Position numbers and translations under genes: made by a program. This document shows, piece by piece, positions 41,689 through 50,313 of a DNA stretch of 64,000 nucleotides. Every line of letters begins with the position of its first letter. The first letter of the stretch is position 1. The notes beneath the pieces were generated by a model. It worked only from the letters and a program-made list of their open reading frames with translations, did not search any database and had not been told where the DNA came from. The DNA comes from Microcoleus vaginatus PCC 9802. GTDB lineage: Bacteria; Cyanobacteriota; Cyanobacteriia; Cyanobacteriales; Microcoleaceae. The DNA is taken from positions 5,283,001 to 5,347,000 of the forward strand of contig CP031740.1 in assembly GCA_022701275.1 (NCBI GenBank). Direction: 5' to 3'.

Positions 41689-42048
41689 CTAGAATTCGCT
41701 GTTTTGTTGCGACATACCCGACTCGTTGTCGCGTTTGGAACCCAGCAAGTCTAAATGGTCTACCTTAATTACCGGCTTCGAGCGATTTGAACCCGTATTG
41801 CGGTCTTGCCAGCGATCGAACTTCAAAGAGCCTGTTACGCCAATTAGAGAGCCTTTGCGAACGTAGTCAGCAGCAATCTGCGCTGTTTTGCCCCAGATTT
41901 CCAGATTGAACCAGTCTGGTTGATCGCTGTTCTTGGTTCTGCGGTTCACTGCCAGCGTCAAATTACACTTAACTGTACCCGACTCAAAATACTTCACGTC
42001 CGGGTCGCCGCCGACGCGGCCTACTAAAGTCACAACATTAAGACTCAT
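41689..42048 (-). CDS. ssb: Single-stranded DNA-binding protein, short form
   Basis: Binds single-stranded DNA in replication and repair. The 119-residue protein is one OB fold: MSLNVVTLVGRVGGDPDVKY, LAVNRRTKNSDQPDWFNLEI, WGKTAQIAADYVRKGSLIGV and TGSLKFDRWQDRNTGSNRSK. The C-terminus (NESGMSQQNSEF) ends in a weakly acidic phenylalanine tail, a short counterpart of the DDIPF interaction tip. Cyanobacteria usually have this short form. ATG 42048. A 294-bp divergent gap separates it from mreB. Confidence 0.92.
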   Translation of the reverse strand: MSLNVVTLVGRVGGDPDVKYFESGTVKCNLTLAVNRRTKNSDQPDWFNLEIWGKTAQIAADYVRKGSLIGVTGSLKFDRWQDRNTGSNRSKPVIKVDHLDLLGSKRDNESGMSQQNSEF

Positions 42049-42276
42049 AAACTTTTTTGGGAATGTGGTCGATCGGTGATGTAGTTAAACAGTCCACACG
42101 CGCATTAGCCTCCAAACTGAACTTGGAACAACGCTTGTGAGGCTTCATCCTGATTGTACACCCAGTTAGCAGAACATATTGATAGTGGATGATTGGCGAG
42201 TCTGCGCTCAACCTGAGCTCGACAATGTACATTTCTGACTAGACTCAGGATGAAAAACGTAATAGAATCCACCTCG

Positions 42277-42292
42277 GTTACACTTTTGTAAC
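42277..42292. promoter_or_regulatory. GTTACA-CTTT-TGTAAC inverted repeat upstream of mreB
   Basis: A perfect 6-bp-arm palindrome about 51-66 bp before the mreB start, in the divergent ssb/mreB gap. It is a possible operator or promoter-proximal site. A G-run (GGGGGGG, about 42325-42332) directly upstream of the GTG start acts as an unusual ribosome-binding region. Confidence 0.45.
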
Positions 42293-42342
42293 AACATTAT
42301 TGCACACAATAGTATTTTAGTTTTTGGGGGGGGTACAAATCA

Positions 42343-43386
42343 GTGGGTCTTCTCAATCGATTTTCGTTATCTAGAGATATGGGTATCGACCTCGGTACTG
42401 CTAACACGCTCGTTTATGTATCGGGCAAAGGTATTGTTCTGCAGGAACCTTCTGTAGTGGCGATCGACCAAGATTTAAAAATACCGCTGGCTGTTGGAGA
42501 AGAAGCCAAAAAAATGCTCGGGCGCACGCCGGGGAATGTCATAGCACTGCGCCCGCTTCGCGACGGGGTAATTGCAGACTTCGATACGGCGGAACTGATG
42601 CTCAAGACTTTTATCCGCAGGGTTCACGAAGGCCGAAGCTTAGTTTCGCCGCGGATAATTATTGGCATCCCCAGCGGTGTCACCGGAGTGGAGAGGCGTG
42701 CTGTCATTGAGGCGGCGACTCAGGCCGGTGCTAGAGAAGTACGGTTAATTGATGAACCCATCGCTGCGGCGATCGGGGCTGGACTGCCTGTTGCTGAGGC
42801 CACTGGCAATATGATTATAGATATCGGCGGAGGTACGACGGAAGTTGCGGTTTTGAGTTTGCAAGGTACGGTGATCAGTGAGTCTGTGCGGGTAGCCGGC
42901 GACGAACTCAATGAGGCGATCGTCCAATACATGAAAAAAGTTCACAATTTGGTTATCGGCGAACGCACTGCTGAAGAAATTAAAATTCAGGTTGGTTCTG
43001 CATATCCAACTCCAGAGGATGACGATGTAATGATGGAAGTGCGCGGATTGCACTTACTGTCTGGTTTGCCGCGAACTGTTACTATCAAAGGCCCAGAAAT
43101 TCGTGAAAGTATGTCGGAACCGCTTTCAGTAATTGTGGAAGCTGTCAAGCGTACTTTGGAACGCACTCCCCCGGAATTAGCAGCAGATATTATTGACAGG
43201 GGAATTATGCTGGCTGGTGGTGGCGCGCTGATGAAAGGTTTAGATACTCTGATCAGTCACGAAACAGGAATTGTCACTCACGTGGCAGCAGATCCTCTGT
43301 GCTGCGTGGTTTTGGGAACTGGTAGGGTATTGGAAAACAAACAGTTGGAACGGGTTTTCAGCGGGCAGTCGTCGCGTAATATGTAG
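42343..43386 (+). CDS. mreB: Rod shape-determining protein MreB
   Basis: Bacterial actin that positions cell-wall synthesis. The 347-residue protein has the phosphate-1 loop MGIDLGTANTLVYVSGKGIV, DEPIAAAIGAGLPV, the phosphate-2 loop IDIGGGTTEVAVLSLQGTVI and the adenosine motif LAGGGALMKGLDTLI. A central NLVIGERTAEEIKIQVGSAY is the conserved MreB helix. The start is GTG 42343 (MGLLNRFSLSRD) preceded by a G-run. It is followed by mreC and mreD, the classical operon, with an 87-bp gap to mreC. In filamentous cyanobacteria it shapes cells but is not always essential. Confidence 0.97.
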   Translation: MGLLNRFSLSRDMGIDLGTANTLVYVSGKGIVLQEPSVVAIDQDLKIPLAVGEEAKKMLGRTPGNVIALRPLRDGVIADFDTAELMLKTFIRRVHEGRSLVSPRIIIGIPSGVTGVERRAVIEAATQAGAREVRLIDEPIAAAIGAGLPVAEATGNMIIDIGGGTTEVAVLSLQGTVISESVRVAGDELNEAIVQYMKKVHNLVIGERTAEEIKIQVGSAYPTPEDDDVMMEVRGLHLLSGLPRTVTIKGPEIRESMSEPLSVIVEAVKRTLERTPPELAADIIDRGIMLAGGGALMKGLDTLISHETGIVTHVAADPLCCVVLGTGRVLENKQLERVFSGQSSRNM

Positions 43387-43473
43387 TTAACAAATTTGGG
43401 ATTGTGGATTTAGAAATACGGCTGCAATCTCAAATCTAAAATCCTGACTTAACAATTTTAGATTAGTGAAATT

Positions 43474-44280
43474 ATGCTAAAAAATACATTCCGAAAGTGG
43501 TGGGATCTGCGGCTGCCAATTGCTCTTTTAGGTTTAGCTGTAACTGCCGCTTGGGGAGTTCGACAAACACAAGGTGCGGCAGTATTTGAAGTTTACAATT
43601 GGGTGACTCGTCCGTTTCACGCCAACGGCTCTGGGCAAGAGGAACTCATCTCGGCGCGCACTCAAGAACTGCAAGCGCAGCTATTAGAATTAGAAAATCA
43701 AAATCAGAAGCTAAAAGAGCTTTTAGGTTACGTTTCGCCTAAGAAACCTCAAGGAATTGTAGCTCCTATTGTCGGTCGCAGCGCGGACCACTGGTGGCAG
43801 CAAGTAACCTTGGGGCGTGGCAGTAACGATGGCATTAAAACAGATTTTACTGTGATGGGTCCCGGCGGTTTAGTAGGCAGGGTGGTCAGCGTTACTCCTA
43901 ATACTAGCTTGGTGCTGTTAGTCAGCGACGCTACGAGTCAATTGGGTGTGGGAATTACCCGCAGTCGCCACATGGGTTTTATGCGCGGCAAAGGCGGAAA
44001 TCAGGCTGTGATGGAGTTTTTTGAGAATGTTCCCAATGTCAAGCCTGGGGATGTGGTTTCAACTTCTTCTTACAGTCAGTTGTTCCCTCCTGGTTTGCCG
44101 GTCGGAAAAGTGGTTTCGGTGGATATGAATAAAACTCCGGCTCCAGAAGCTGTTGTTGAGTTCTCTGCACCGATGAATGCTCTGGAGTGGGCGGTGGTTT
44201 ACCCCCACTCTAAGCAAGCCGAACCACAGGATTCGCAGAGCCAATCTTCTGCACCATCTGAGGGAGTACAGCAGCAATGA
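43474..44280 (+). CDS. mreC: Rod shape-determining protein MreC
   Basis: Bitopic protein linking MreB to the periplasmic wall-synthesis complex. The 268-residue product has one N-terminal membrane helix (LRLPIALLGLAVTAAWGVRQ, about 12-31), a coiled coil (LQAQLLELENQNQKLKELLG) and the two beta-barrel periplasmic domains: IVAPIVGRSADHWWQQVTLG, PGGLVGRVVSVTPNTSLVLL, SRHMGFMRGKGGNQAVMEFF. A short Pro/Ser/Gln-rich tail follows. ATG 43474. Its stop overlaps the start of mreD by 4 bp (ATGA), so the two are translationally coupled. Confidence 0.94.
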   Translation: MLKNTFRKWWDLRLPIALLGLAVTAAWGVRQTQGAAVFEVYNWVTRPFHANGSGQEELISARTQELQAQLLELENQNQKLKELLGYVSPKKPQGIVAPIVGRSADHWWQQVTLGRGSNDGIKTDFTVMGPGGLVGRVVSVTPNTSLVLLVSDATSQLGVGITRSRHMGFMRGKGGNQAVMEFFENVPNVKPGDVVSTSSYSQLFPPGLPVGKVVSVDMNKTPAPEAVVEFSAPMNALEWAVVYPHSKQAEPQDSQSQSSAPSEGVQQQ

Positions 44281-44843
44281 AAGCTTTATCTCGGATGTCT
44301 TCGCGATCGCGCCAATTTCTCAACTTCGCAGTTACATTTCTATCTGTGATGCTGTGCATACTGATATTGCCCACTCGGATGCCGGGAATGGAATTGCTGG
44401 GAATTGGACCGAACTGGCTGTTAATTTGGTTGGTAGCTTGGAGTATTAAGCGGAAACGTACAGTTTGGGGAGCTGCTAGCATGGGCTTGGTTTTAGGGTT
44501 TCTTCAAGATGCGATGACGGCTCCTCATCCCACCCATGCTGTCAGTCTAGTTGTTGTAGGAGTCTTAACAGTGGTTTTGCAAAAAACCTGGTCGATTCCG
44601 GTAGATATTGTTGAGAGAGATCCGATCCCGATCGCGCTAATTGTGTTTGGGATGGCGGTGGTAGCGGAAACCGTGATGGGGCTGCAATTTTTTACTATGG
44701 GCGATCGGGCTTTACTGGAAATTTGGAGCTATCACCAGCGAGTGGCTTTGTGTTCTGCTATTCTTAGCAGTCTTTGGGCTCCGGTGATTTATTTTCCGCT
44801 CAATCGTTTGTGGGAAATGACCAGGAATGTAGAAAAGCCTTAG
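44277..44843 (+). CDS. mreD: Rod shape-determining protein MreD
   Basis: Polytopic membrane protein of the elongasome. The 188-residue product has about five hydrophobic helices, among them LNFAVTFLSVMLCILILPTR and GAASMGLVLGFLQDAMTAPH. The latter holds the G-x-x-x-D motif of MreD (LGFLQDA). Similarity to enteric MreD is low, as in all cyanobacteria, but position after mreC and size are decisive. Start ATG 44277 lies inside the mreC stop (ATGA). The next gene is convergent, so this ends the mre operon. Confidence 0.88.
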   Translation: MKALSRMSSRSRQFLNFAVTFLSVMLCILILPTRMPGMELLGIGPNWLLIWLVAWSIKRKRTVWGAASMGLVLGFLQDAMTAPHPTHAVSLVVVGVLTVVLQKTWSIPVDIVERDPIPIALIVFGMAVVAETVMGLQFFTMGDRALLEIWSYHQRVALCSAILSSLWAPVIYFPLNRLWEMTRNVEKP

Positions 44844-44913
44844 TCAGCCATTAGTCATCAGCGATTGGTCATTAGTCAACAGTTAAGTATTAACTCATTA
44901 CAGTTAACTGTAG

Positions 44914-45705
44914 TCATTCTACTATTACTTGTTGTCGGGAACCTAATAAGTGATGAACGGCAATAATCAAGTTGCTGAGAATGAAATTAGGCTGGTGCTT
45001 TTGGAGTTGATAGCGGCTGCGAATCCCGCAGGTAACGGCAATTGTAGGTATTCCCAATGCTTTTCCTGCGAGGATGTCTGCTTCTGTATCTCCGATCATC
45101 CAAGCCGAACCCAGCGATGACTCAAATTCTTCTGCAACTTCAGCCAACAATTCAGTTTTTAAGGCTGTATAGTTGTGATAGGCAGCATCGGCCATCTGAG
45201 TTCCGCGAATGCTGGTAAACAGTCTGGCTAAACCGTAATTTTGTAACAGTTGAACGGCTTGATTTCTCGGCCGCAGGGTGACTAAAATCAGCCGCACGCC
45301 GCGGGAGTGCAGAAGTCCGATCGCCCATTGCACTCCCGGCTGGATGCGATCTAAGTGCAACAAGTCTGGCTGATTGACAATCCGACTCACGCATCCGAGA
45401 AAAACGTGAATTTCTTCTCCCGACAAGCCGGAACTTTTGGCTATTTCAGCATCCGGCACTCGGTTTTGTTTCATTTGCCAAAACTGCTGTTTGCTGAGTA
45501 TTTGAAGGTTGAGGTTGATTCCCCGATCAAGATAAGCTGCTTGAGTATCGGCTAATCCTTGTTTATAGGTGGCATAGTAGCGATCGGACACATCGACTAT
45601 GGGCCCGTCTAAATCGCAAAATACCGTCATCCGGGGGGATGAGTCAGTCTCTGATGGTAGCTTGTACTGAAGGTTTTCGGAGTTTTGGGCGACAGCAGTT
45701 AACAT
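44914..45705 (-). CDS. HAD superfamily hydrolase
   Basis: Phosphatase-like enzyme, cytoplasmic, substrate unknown. The 263-residue protein has HAD motif I VFCDLDGPIVDVS (nucleophile Asp and acid-base Asp, about 28-40). Motif II is LILVTLRPR (Thr), and motif III/IV is SSLGSAWMIGDTEADILAGK (Lys not obvious, acidic pair D and D). A helical cap lies between about 45 and 135. It resembles the phosphoglycolate phosphatase/Gph group (HAD-IA). The N-terminal 25 residues are variable; an alternative start is Met at the MTVFCDLDG position (about residue 26). It is convergent with mreD. Confidence 0.85.
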   Translation of the reverse strand: MLTAVAQNSENLQYKLPSETDSSPRMTVFCDLDGPIVDVSDRYYATYKQGLADTQAAYLDRGINLNLQILSKQQFWQMKQNRVPDAEIAKSSGLSGEEIHVFLGCVSRIVNQPDLLHLDRIQPGVQWAIGLLHSRGVRLILVTLRPRNQAVQLLQNYGLARLFTSIRGTQMADAAYHNYTALKTELLAEVAEEFESSLGSAWMIGDTEADILAGKALGIPTIAVTCGIRSRYQLQKHQPNFILSNLIIAVHHLLGSRQQVIVE

Positions 45706-45951
45706 AAAACGTTAAGTAAATCAAGGGAGCTATACATTTCTTGACTTTAGCAAAAATATTATAAGTTAGAATACATAATTTTAAATCATATTATTAAAAA
45801 AACCTATTAATTTTTTGAGGATTGGGCTCAATAAGGGCGATCGAGGCTGCGTGTGGATAAATTCAAGGGAAAAAGTGATTTTTGTGGCTGTTAATATGTG
45901 CTTTAGCCATTAAAGTTTAGAATTAAGTTTTTAGTCTTTTGTAATTTACCC

Positions 45952-46863
45952 ATGCTCAAACAAAGCGATTTTGTTAGGAATTCGGACACTAATCGAGTAG
46001 AGGTGCTGTCCGAAGCACTGCCTTACATTCAACACTTTGCCGGTCGCACCATAGTCGTCAAATATGGCGGTGCGGCGATGAAAGATAGCAATCTCAAAGA
46101 CAAGGTGGTTCGGGATATTGTGCTGCTAGCTTGCGTGGGGATGCGTCCGGTTGTGGTTCACGGCGGCGGCCCGGAAATTAATATTTGGCTGGAAAAATTA
46201 GGAATTGAGCCGCAATTTAAGGATGGTTTGCGGGTGACTGATGCGGCAACAATGGAAGTTGTGGAAATGGTTTTGGTGGGTAAAGTAAATAAGGAAATTG
46301 TTTCGTTAATCAACCAAGCTGGTGGCAAAGCCGTGGGACTGTGCGGCAAGGATGCCAATCTCATTCAAGCTCGTCCGGACGGTAGGGAAGGAATTGGGTT
46401 TGTAGGTGAAGTCAGCGGCGTGAAAATAAATATTTTGGAGTCCTTGGTAAACAGCGGTTATATTCCGGTGGTGTCGAGCGTGGCGGCGGATGAAAACGGC
46501 CAATCTTACAACATTAATGCTGACACGGTAGCTGGAGAAATTGCGGCTGGTTTGGGAGCGGAAAAGTTGATTTTGATGACTGATACGGCGGGAATTTTGG
46601 AGGATTATCACAACCCAGAGAGTCTGATTGCTAAGTTAGATATTCAGGAAGCGAGACAGTTGGTTGAGTCGGGAGTTGTGTCTGGGGGGATGATTCCGAA
46701 AGTTAATTGTTGTGTGCGGAGTTTGGCCCAGGGTGTGAATGGTGCTCACATTATTGATGGTAGAATTCCTCATGCTTTGCTGCAAGAAATATTTACGGAT
46801 GCGGGGATTGGATCGATGATTGTGGCTTCTGAGTTTAGCAGCGCGAACTTAAAGCCTAAGTAA
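45952..46863 (+). CDS. argB: Acetylglutamate kinase
   Basis: Second enzyme of arginine synthesis, phosphorylating N-acetyl-L-glutamate; in cyanobacteria it is the target of PII signalling. The 303-residue protein has [12 protein letters not shown] (Lys, ATP site), [20 protein letters not shown] (NAG binding), GLCGKDANL, the ATP-loop [17 protein letters not shown] and [20 protein letters not shown]. The N-terminal helix ([19 protein letters not shown]) matches the hexameric, arginine-inhibited class that binds PII. ATG 45952 begins [20 protein letters not shown]. It is a single-gene unit, with 500 bp of non-coding DNA after it. Confidence 0.96.
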   Translation: MLKQSDFVRNSDTNRVEVLSEALPYIQHFAGRTIVVKYGGAAMKDSNLKDKVVRDIVLLACVGMRPVVVHGGGPEINIWLEKLGIEPQFKDGLRVTDAATMEVVEMVLVGKVNKEIVSLINQAGGKAVGLCGKDANLIQARPDGREGIGFVGEVSGVKINILESLVNSGYIPVVSSVAADENGQSYNINADTVAGEIAAGLGAEKLILMTDTAGILEDYHNPESLIAKLDIQEARQLVESGVVSGGMIPKVNCCVRSLAQGVNGAHIIDGRIPHALLQEIFTDAGIGSMIVASEFSSANLKPK

Positions 46864-47363
46864 GGTGTAAATCCTAGCGTGGGGAGGGCGGGTGCGTGAA
46901 AGGGGTAAACTCGCTGCGATCGCGTATATCCTAACTAAACCTGCCCCTAAAAACCTTTAGAGGGTACTTCTGGGAAATTACTTCAACTAATTCTAAGCCT
47001 CCTTTGATTTTAGCTTTTTTTAAGCTATCATAAAAACCTTAAACTTGGGGATTTTGTTGCTATTCTCAAGCGTGTTTCCAATAGGCGATTAACGCTATTG
47101 GAATCGGAACACGCCTCTATTCCTAGTTTACCAGCCGAACTTGTGGGCACTCTTGTTAAAGTGTATGATAGGGGGAAAAATGTCAGTATTTAGTGGAGTT
47201 GGCTGATAGTCAAGGGATTGGATATGCTATGGCTATTTTGAAAGCCGAGGAGATTTTAGTTCTGCAGTAGCACCTCGCAGTTGCTTAGAAATGTGAGGGA
47301 AATAGAAGTTCGATAAGGGCGATCGCACTTTGGGAAAAAAGGGCGATCGTACTTTCTCTAAGT
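46864..47363. other. Intergenic region with decayed coding remnant
   Basis: No intact gene. About 47050-47270 holds a broken coding stretch: one frame reads AILKRVSNRRLTLLESEHAS followed by IPSLPAELVGTLVKVYDRG, stops at TAG, and the next frame continues QYLVELADSQGIGYAMAILK then AEEILVLQ. The rest is AT-rich with GGGCGATCG-type HIP1 repeats. The family of the remnant was not recognised. Confidence 0.45.
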
Positions 47364-49757
47364 TTACTTAACTGGCTTCCAACTATCGAGAGATTGACGA
47401 ATAGAACTTAATTGACTGAGGTACTCAATAAGCTTGGCTTTTTGATACTCAAGACGAGCTAGAATTTCCGGCGCTTCAGCTTCTTTCGTTTCCCGTTCCT
47501 TCAAAACGCGATCGAAGTCATTTTGAAACCTGTTGATGTAATCATTGATTTGCCGTTCTGCACTTCGGAAGTCAGTATCAACTTGTTGCTCAATCACCCG
47601 CACTAGGAGCACTTGGCTTCCCGAAACATTGTCATCAATTTTTTGTTTTATTTGCTCTACAGTTTGGCGCAAGTTAACTTGATAAATAGTAAGCTGGTCT
47701 TGAACTTCTATTGTTTTTTCAATAGGAACGTCTACCGTGTAAGTGTGATCGCCCTTACATAAACTATTTGATTTCTTTTTTCTGCTTTCCTTTTGAACCT
47801 CAGTTATCTTTTGAGTCCTGGTAAATACCTCTACTTGACGTTGAATCCCTGCATCAATGCCGGGAAAATCAAAGCTCGGAAACTGAATGGGGTTAATATT
47901 CAGTCTAACCTGTAAAGCATCACCCAAATAATTAGACAACTCATCAGATATTTTTTGAATATCTTCTTGAATCGTCGCGGCTAACTGCTCTCTGATGCTA
48001 GTACCCTCTCGAACTAGCTGATCTTGAGTATCTATCCACCAACTTTCAATACTTGGCGCACAAACCTCATTAATAGTTTTTAGGATTTTTTGAGCTTCAG
48101 TCTGAGTCTGACAACGGATAATGTATGGATCGAACTTTTCAGGTTTATCATCTTGGTCAGAGAGAAAACCATTGAAAGTGTCAGGAACAGTTTCACTCAG
48201 TTTATCCCATAGAGATGTGCTAAATTTGAATGCTTTACCTAATCCCTTACCAAAAACAGGGATAAATCCTAATACCGCTTCTCCAATTTCTCCCACTATT
48301 TGTCCCACGAAACGGATTTTTTCATCAATGTTTGGTCTTTGCTGGGGAGTAAGTTGAGTTTTTTTTGGCTTTGGAGAGTTGGCGGAACGAGACTCTGCAA
48401 TTTTATCTATCTCACTGGCTATCTGAGCTTTAGCCTCATCAGCAAATGTGTTAATGCCTTGACTAAATCCTGAAATTAGTATTTGCTTCTGTTGCTCTAC
48501 AGCTTTCTTTACAGATTCAATGTTAGCCCTCGCATTCTCAGAACGTCTTCTGTAGTCTTCTACTTTTTCTCTTAGGGCTTCAATACCCATTTCCCAACCC
48601 CTAATCTCTGTATTCTGAGTATCCTCAATTGCCTTAGCAGCTTTATCAAGTTCTGCCACAACCTCACTCAATAGATTCCAGCCGGAATTTTGAGTAATTC
48701 TTTGAATGACGGTTTCTTGAATGGTCGGGATACCGCTATCTGCTAGTGCTTGCGGCGCAATTTTTCGAGGTGCAGGAATAGTCTGCTCTCCTTCCTCATC
48801 TTCAGTAGCATACTGGGCGCTAAAGAATTTTTTGAAGTCTTTAGTTTGGTCTTTTGTAGCCTTTTCTTGCTGAATCAGCTTTGCTAAAAGCCCTTGTCTT
48901 GAACTAGCAGGGTAGATAACTGGATTGCGAAAACCAAAGTTAGCTAACTCTAGTTGCAAATCTTTGATGACCTCAGCAATTTCTCTGTCTCTCTCTGTCT
49001 TCTGGTCAATTTTATTCAGGATAAAATAAATTTTACCCGTGTTCTCAGCTATGAAGTCCTTGCGATTTTCGACAACATCCTTAAACAAATCGGAAACCGC
49101 ATTATCTTTGTAGGAAGCGTAGTTTAAAATAAACAGAATGGCATTGCAGGTTCGCAGTGCTTCTAGTGCTGTCTGCTTCAGTGCATTTGTGTTAAAATTT
49201 GCCGAATCCCACTCATTAGGGCCGGGAGTATCAACGAGGGTAAAACCTGTTAGAGAAGATAATTTGCTAATTGCTTCAATTGGATGCTCTATCTCAAAGC
49301 GTATAGTGTTGTCAGGATTGCTTTTTTCTCGAATTTCACGGGTACGCAGCAGGAATGTTTGCTGAATTTCGCCCGCGTTACCCTCAACAAGAATGACTGG
49401 TTTTCTTTGTCCTTCTCGATACTCTAAAAGTCGGGGATTTTCGCCCGGTTTAATGTGTCGAACATCTGTACGGCAGATGGTACAGGCTGCCGTTTCACTC
49501 GCCAGAATGTCAGCACCGATGACAGAATTCAAGAAGGTGCTTTTCCCTGCTTTCATTGCTGCTATGACGGCTACTTGATACTTCTGATCTTGCAAACCCT
49601 TTAAAGCTTTGTTGATTTCATTTTCAATGCTTTGTAGCCCTTGACTTTCATTTCCCTGAGTGGCGAGTCCCTCTCGGAATTCTTTAAGATATTGTAAGAG
49701 CCGATCGCCTGTGTCGTAGATGCTGTTGTAGGCTGCTTGGAATTCTTGAGAAGACAT
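47364..49757 (-). CDS. Dynamin-like GTPase
   Basis: Large GTPase of the bacterial dynamin-like family, likely to bind or remodel membranes; biological role unknown. The 797-residue protein has a GTPase domain at about 55-300: G1 AAMKAGKST (66-74, with Ala in place of the first Gly), G3 DTPG (176-179) and G4 NKID (248-251). Helical neck/trunk regions rich in coiled coil follow. In the middle (about 500-530) a hydrophobic glycine-rich segment (IGEAVLGFIPVFGKGLGKAF) could be a membrane paddle. A C-terminal helical part (about 640-797) completes it. A short KGDHTYTV-type stretch near residue 665 looks derived from intergenic repeat DNA. The upstream glycine-zipper peptide gene on the same strand and a divergent HTH gene suggest one locus. 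Confidence 0.85.
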   Translation of the reverse strand: MSSQEFQAAYNSIYDTGDRLLQYLKEFREGLATQGNESQGLQSIENEINKALKGLQDQKYQVAVIAAMKAGKSTFLNSVIGADILASETAACTICRTDVRHIKPGENPRLLEYREGQRKPVILVEGNAGEIQQTFLLRTREIREKSNPDNTIRFEIEHPIEAISKLSSLTGFTLVDTPGPNEWDSANFNTNALKQTALEALRTCNAILFILNYASYKDNAVSDLFKDVVENRKDFIAENTGKIYFILNKIDQKTERDREIAEVIKDLQLELANFGFRNPVIYPASSRQGLLAKLIQQEKATKDQTKDFKKFFSAQYATEDEEGEQTIPAPRKIAPQALADSGIPTIQETVIQRITQNSGWNLLSEVVAELDKAAKAIEDTQNTEIRGWEMGIEALREKVEDYRRRSENARANIESVKKAVEQQKQILISGFSQGINTFADEAKAQIASEIDKIAESRSANSPKPKKTQLTPQQRPNIDEKIRFVGQIVGEIGEAVLGFIPVFGKGLGKAFKFSTSLWDKLSETVPDTFNGFLSDQDDKPEKFDPYIIRCQTQTEAQKILKTINEVCAPSIESWWIDTQDQLVREGTSIREQLAATIQEDIQKISDELSNYLGDALQVRLNINPIQFPSFDFPGIDAGIQRQVEVFTRTQKITEVQKESRKKKSNSLCKGDHTYTVDVPIEKTIEVQDQLTIYQVNLRQTVEQIKQKIDDNVSGSQVLLVRVIEQQVDTDFRSAERQINDYINRFQNDFDRVLKERETKEAEAPEILARLEYQKAKLIEYLSQLSSIRQSLDSWKPVK

Positions 49758-49811
49758 AAATTAATAATGCTGAAGAAAAAAATTACACAAAGATAATTGC
49801 CTGACCATTTC

Positions 49812-49860
49812 AGTCGGTTGTAACCGACTTTAGTTATTAGCCAGGGACTTAAGTCCCTGG
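49812..49860. repeat. Two adjacent palindromes of a dispersed cyanobacterial repeat
   Basis: AGTCGGTTGTAACCGACT (49812-49829) and CCAGGGACTTAAGTCCCTGG (49841-49860) are two perfect or near-perfect palindromes in tandem. They lie between the glycine-zipper ORF and the dynamin gene, both on the minus strand. Transcripts through here would carry two hairpins. Confidence 0.9.
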
Positions 49861-49873
49861 TGTGAGTCAAGCT

Positions 49874-50086
49874 CTAATCAGAAAAAGCCTTGCTGATCCC
49901 GTAAAATGCCAAACCTGCCAAGGCACCTACGGCTACACCAACGGGCCCAGCAGCAGCACCAATACCAGCACCTCCGCCAACGGCACCAACTGCCGTCAAA
50001 CCAGAAGCAGCTACCACACCAGCACCCGCAACACCACCCACAACAGCGGAACCCGCAGCTTTCGCTATTTCATCACCTTTAGCCAT
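49874..50086 (-). CDS. Small glycine-zipper membrane peptide upstream of the dynamin gene
   Basis: The 70-residue product MAKGDEIAKAAGSAVVGGVA... is almost entirely Gly, Ala and Val. GxxxG and GxxxA repeats run through two hydrophobic segments (about 12-35 and 40-62) and it ends YGISKAFSD. Glycine-zipper proteins of this type insert into or oligomerise in membranes. No family is named, and bacteriocin-like or membrane-anchor roles are both possible. It is transcribed just ahead of the dynamin-like GTPase, separated by 116 bp holding two palindromes. An operon is likely, so the peptide may recruit or be acted on by the GTPase. That link is inference from order. Confidence 0.68.
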   Translation of the reverse strand: MAKGDEIAKAAGSAVVGGVAGAGVVAASGLTAVGAVGGGAGIGAAAGPVGVAVGALAGLAFYGISKAFSD

Positions 50087-50239
50087 TGGAATACCTCAGT
50101 GAAACGGACAAAAACTAACTCTTTGACTAACGAAAGTTAACTAAACAGGCAAAATTTGAAAGCTCGCGATCGCACTTTCCCGCTTTTCTAAGTATTTGCA
50201 CTTAGACAATGAGTCGGTAATTTAATCCTAGACTACCTA

Positions 50240-50260
50240 TTGTTAGCAAACAACTAACAA
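50240..50260. promoter_or_regulatory. TTGTTAG-n7-CTAACAA inverted repeat in a divergent gap
   Basis: Perfect 7-bp arms at 50240-50246 and 50254-50260. Related ACTAAC direct units occur at 50114, 50126 and 50140. It lies between the divergent glycine-zipper/dynamin operon and the HTH gene, a natural place for an autoregulatory operator. Confidence 0.6.
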
Positions 50261-50313
50261 ACGCTATCAACTTCCGTTATGCTATCGTTAGCCACATCTC
50301 AACACACCCAAAA

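Noticed and set aside
49874..50086. Class II bacteriocin precursor
   Set aside because: Gly/Ala-rich and small, but no double-glycine leader cleavage context, transporter or immunity gene; a membrane glycine-zipper partner of the dynamin is a simpler reading.
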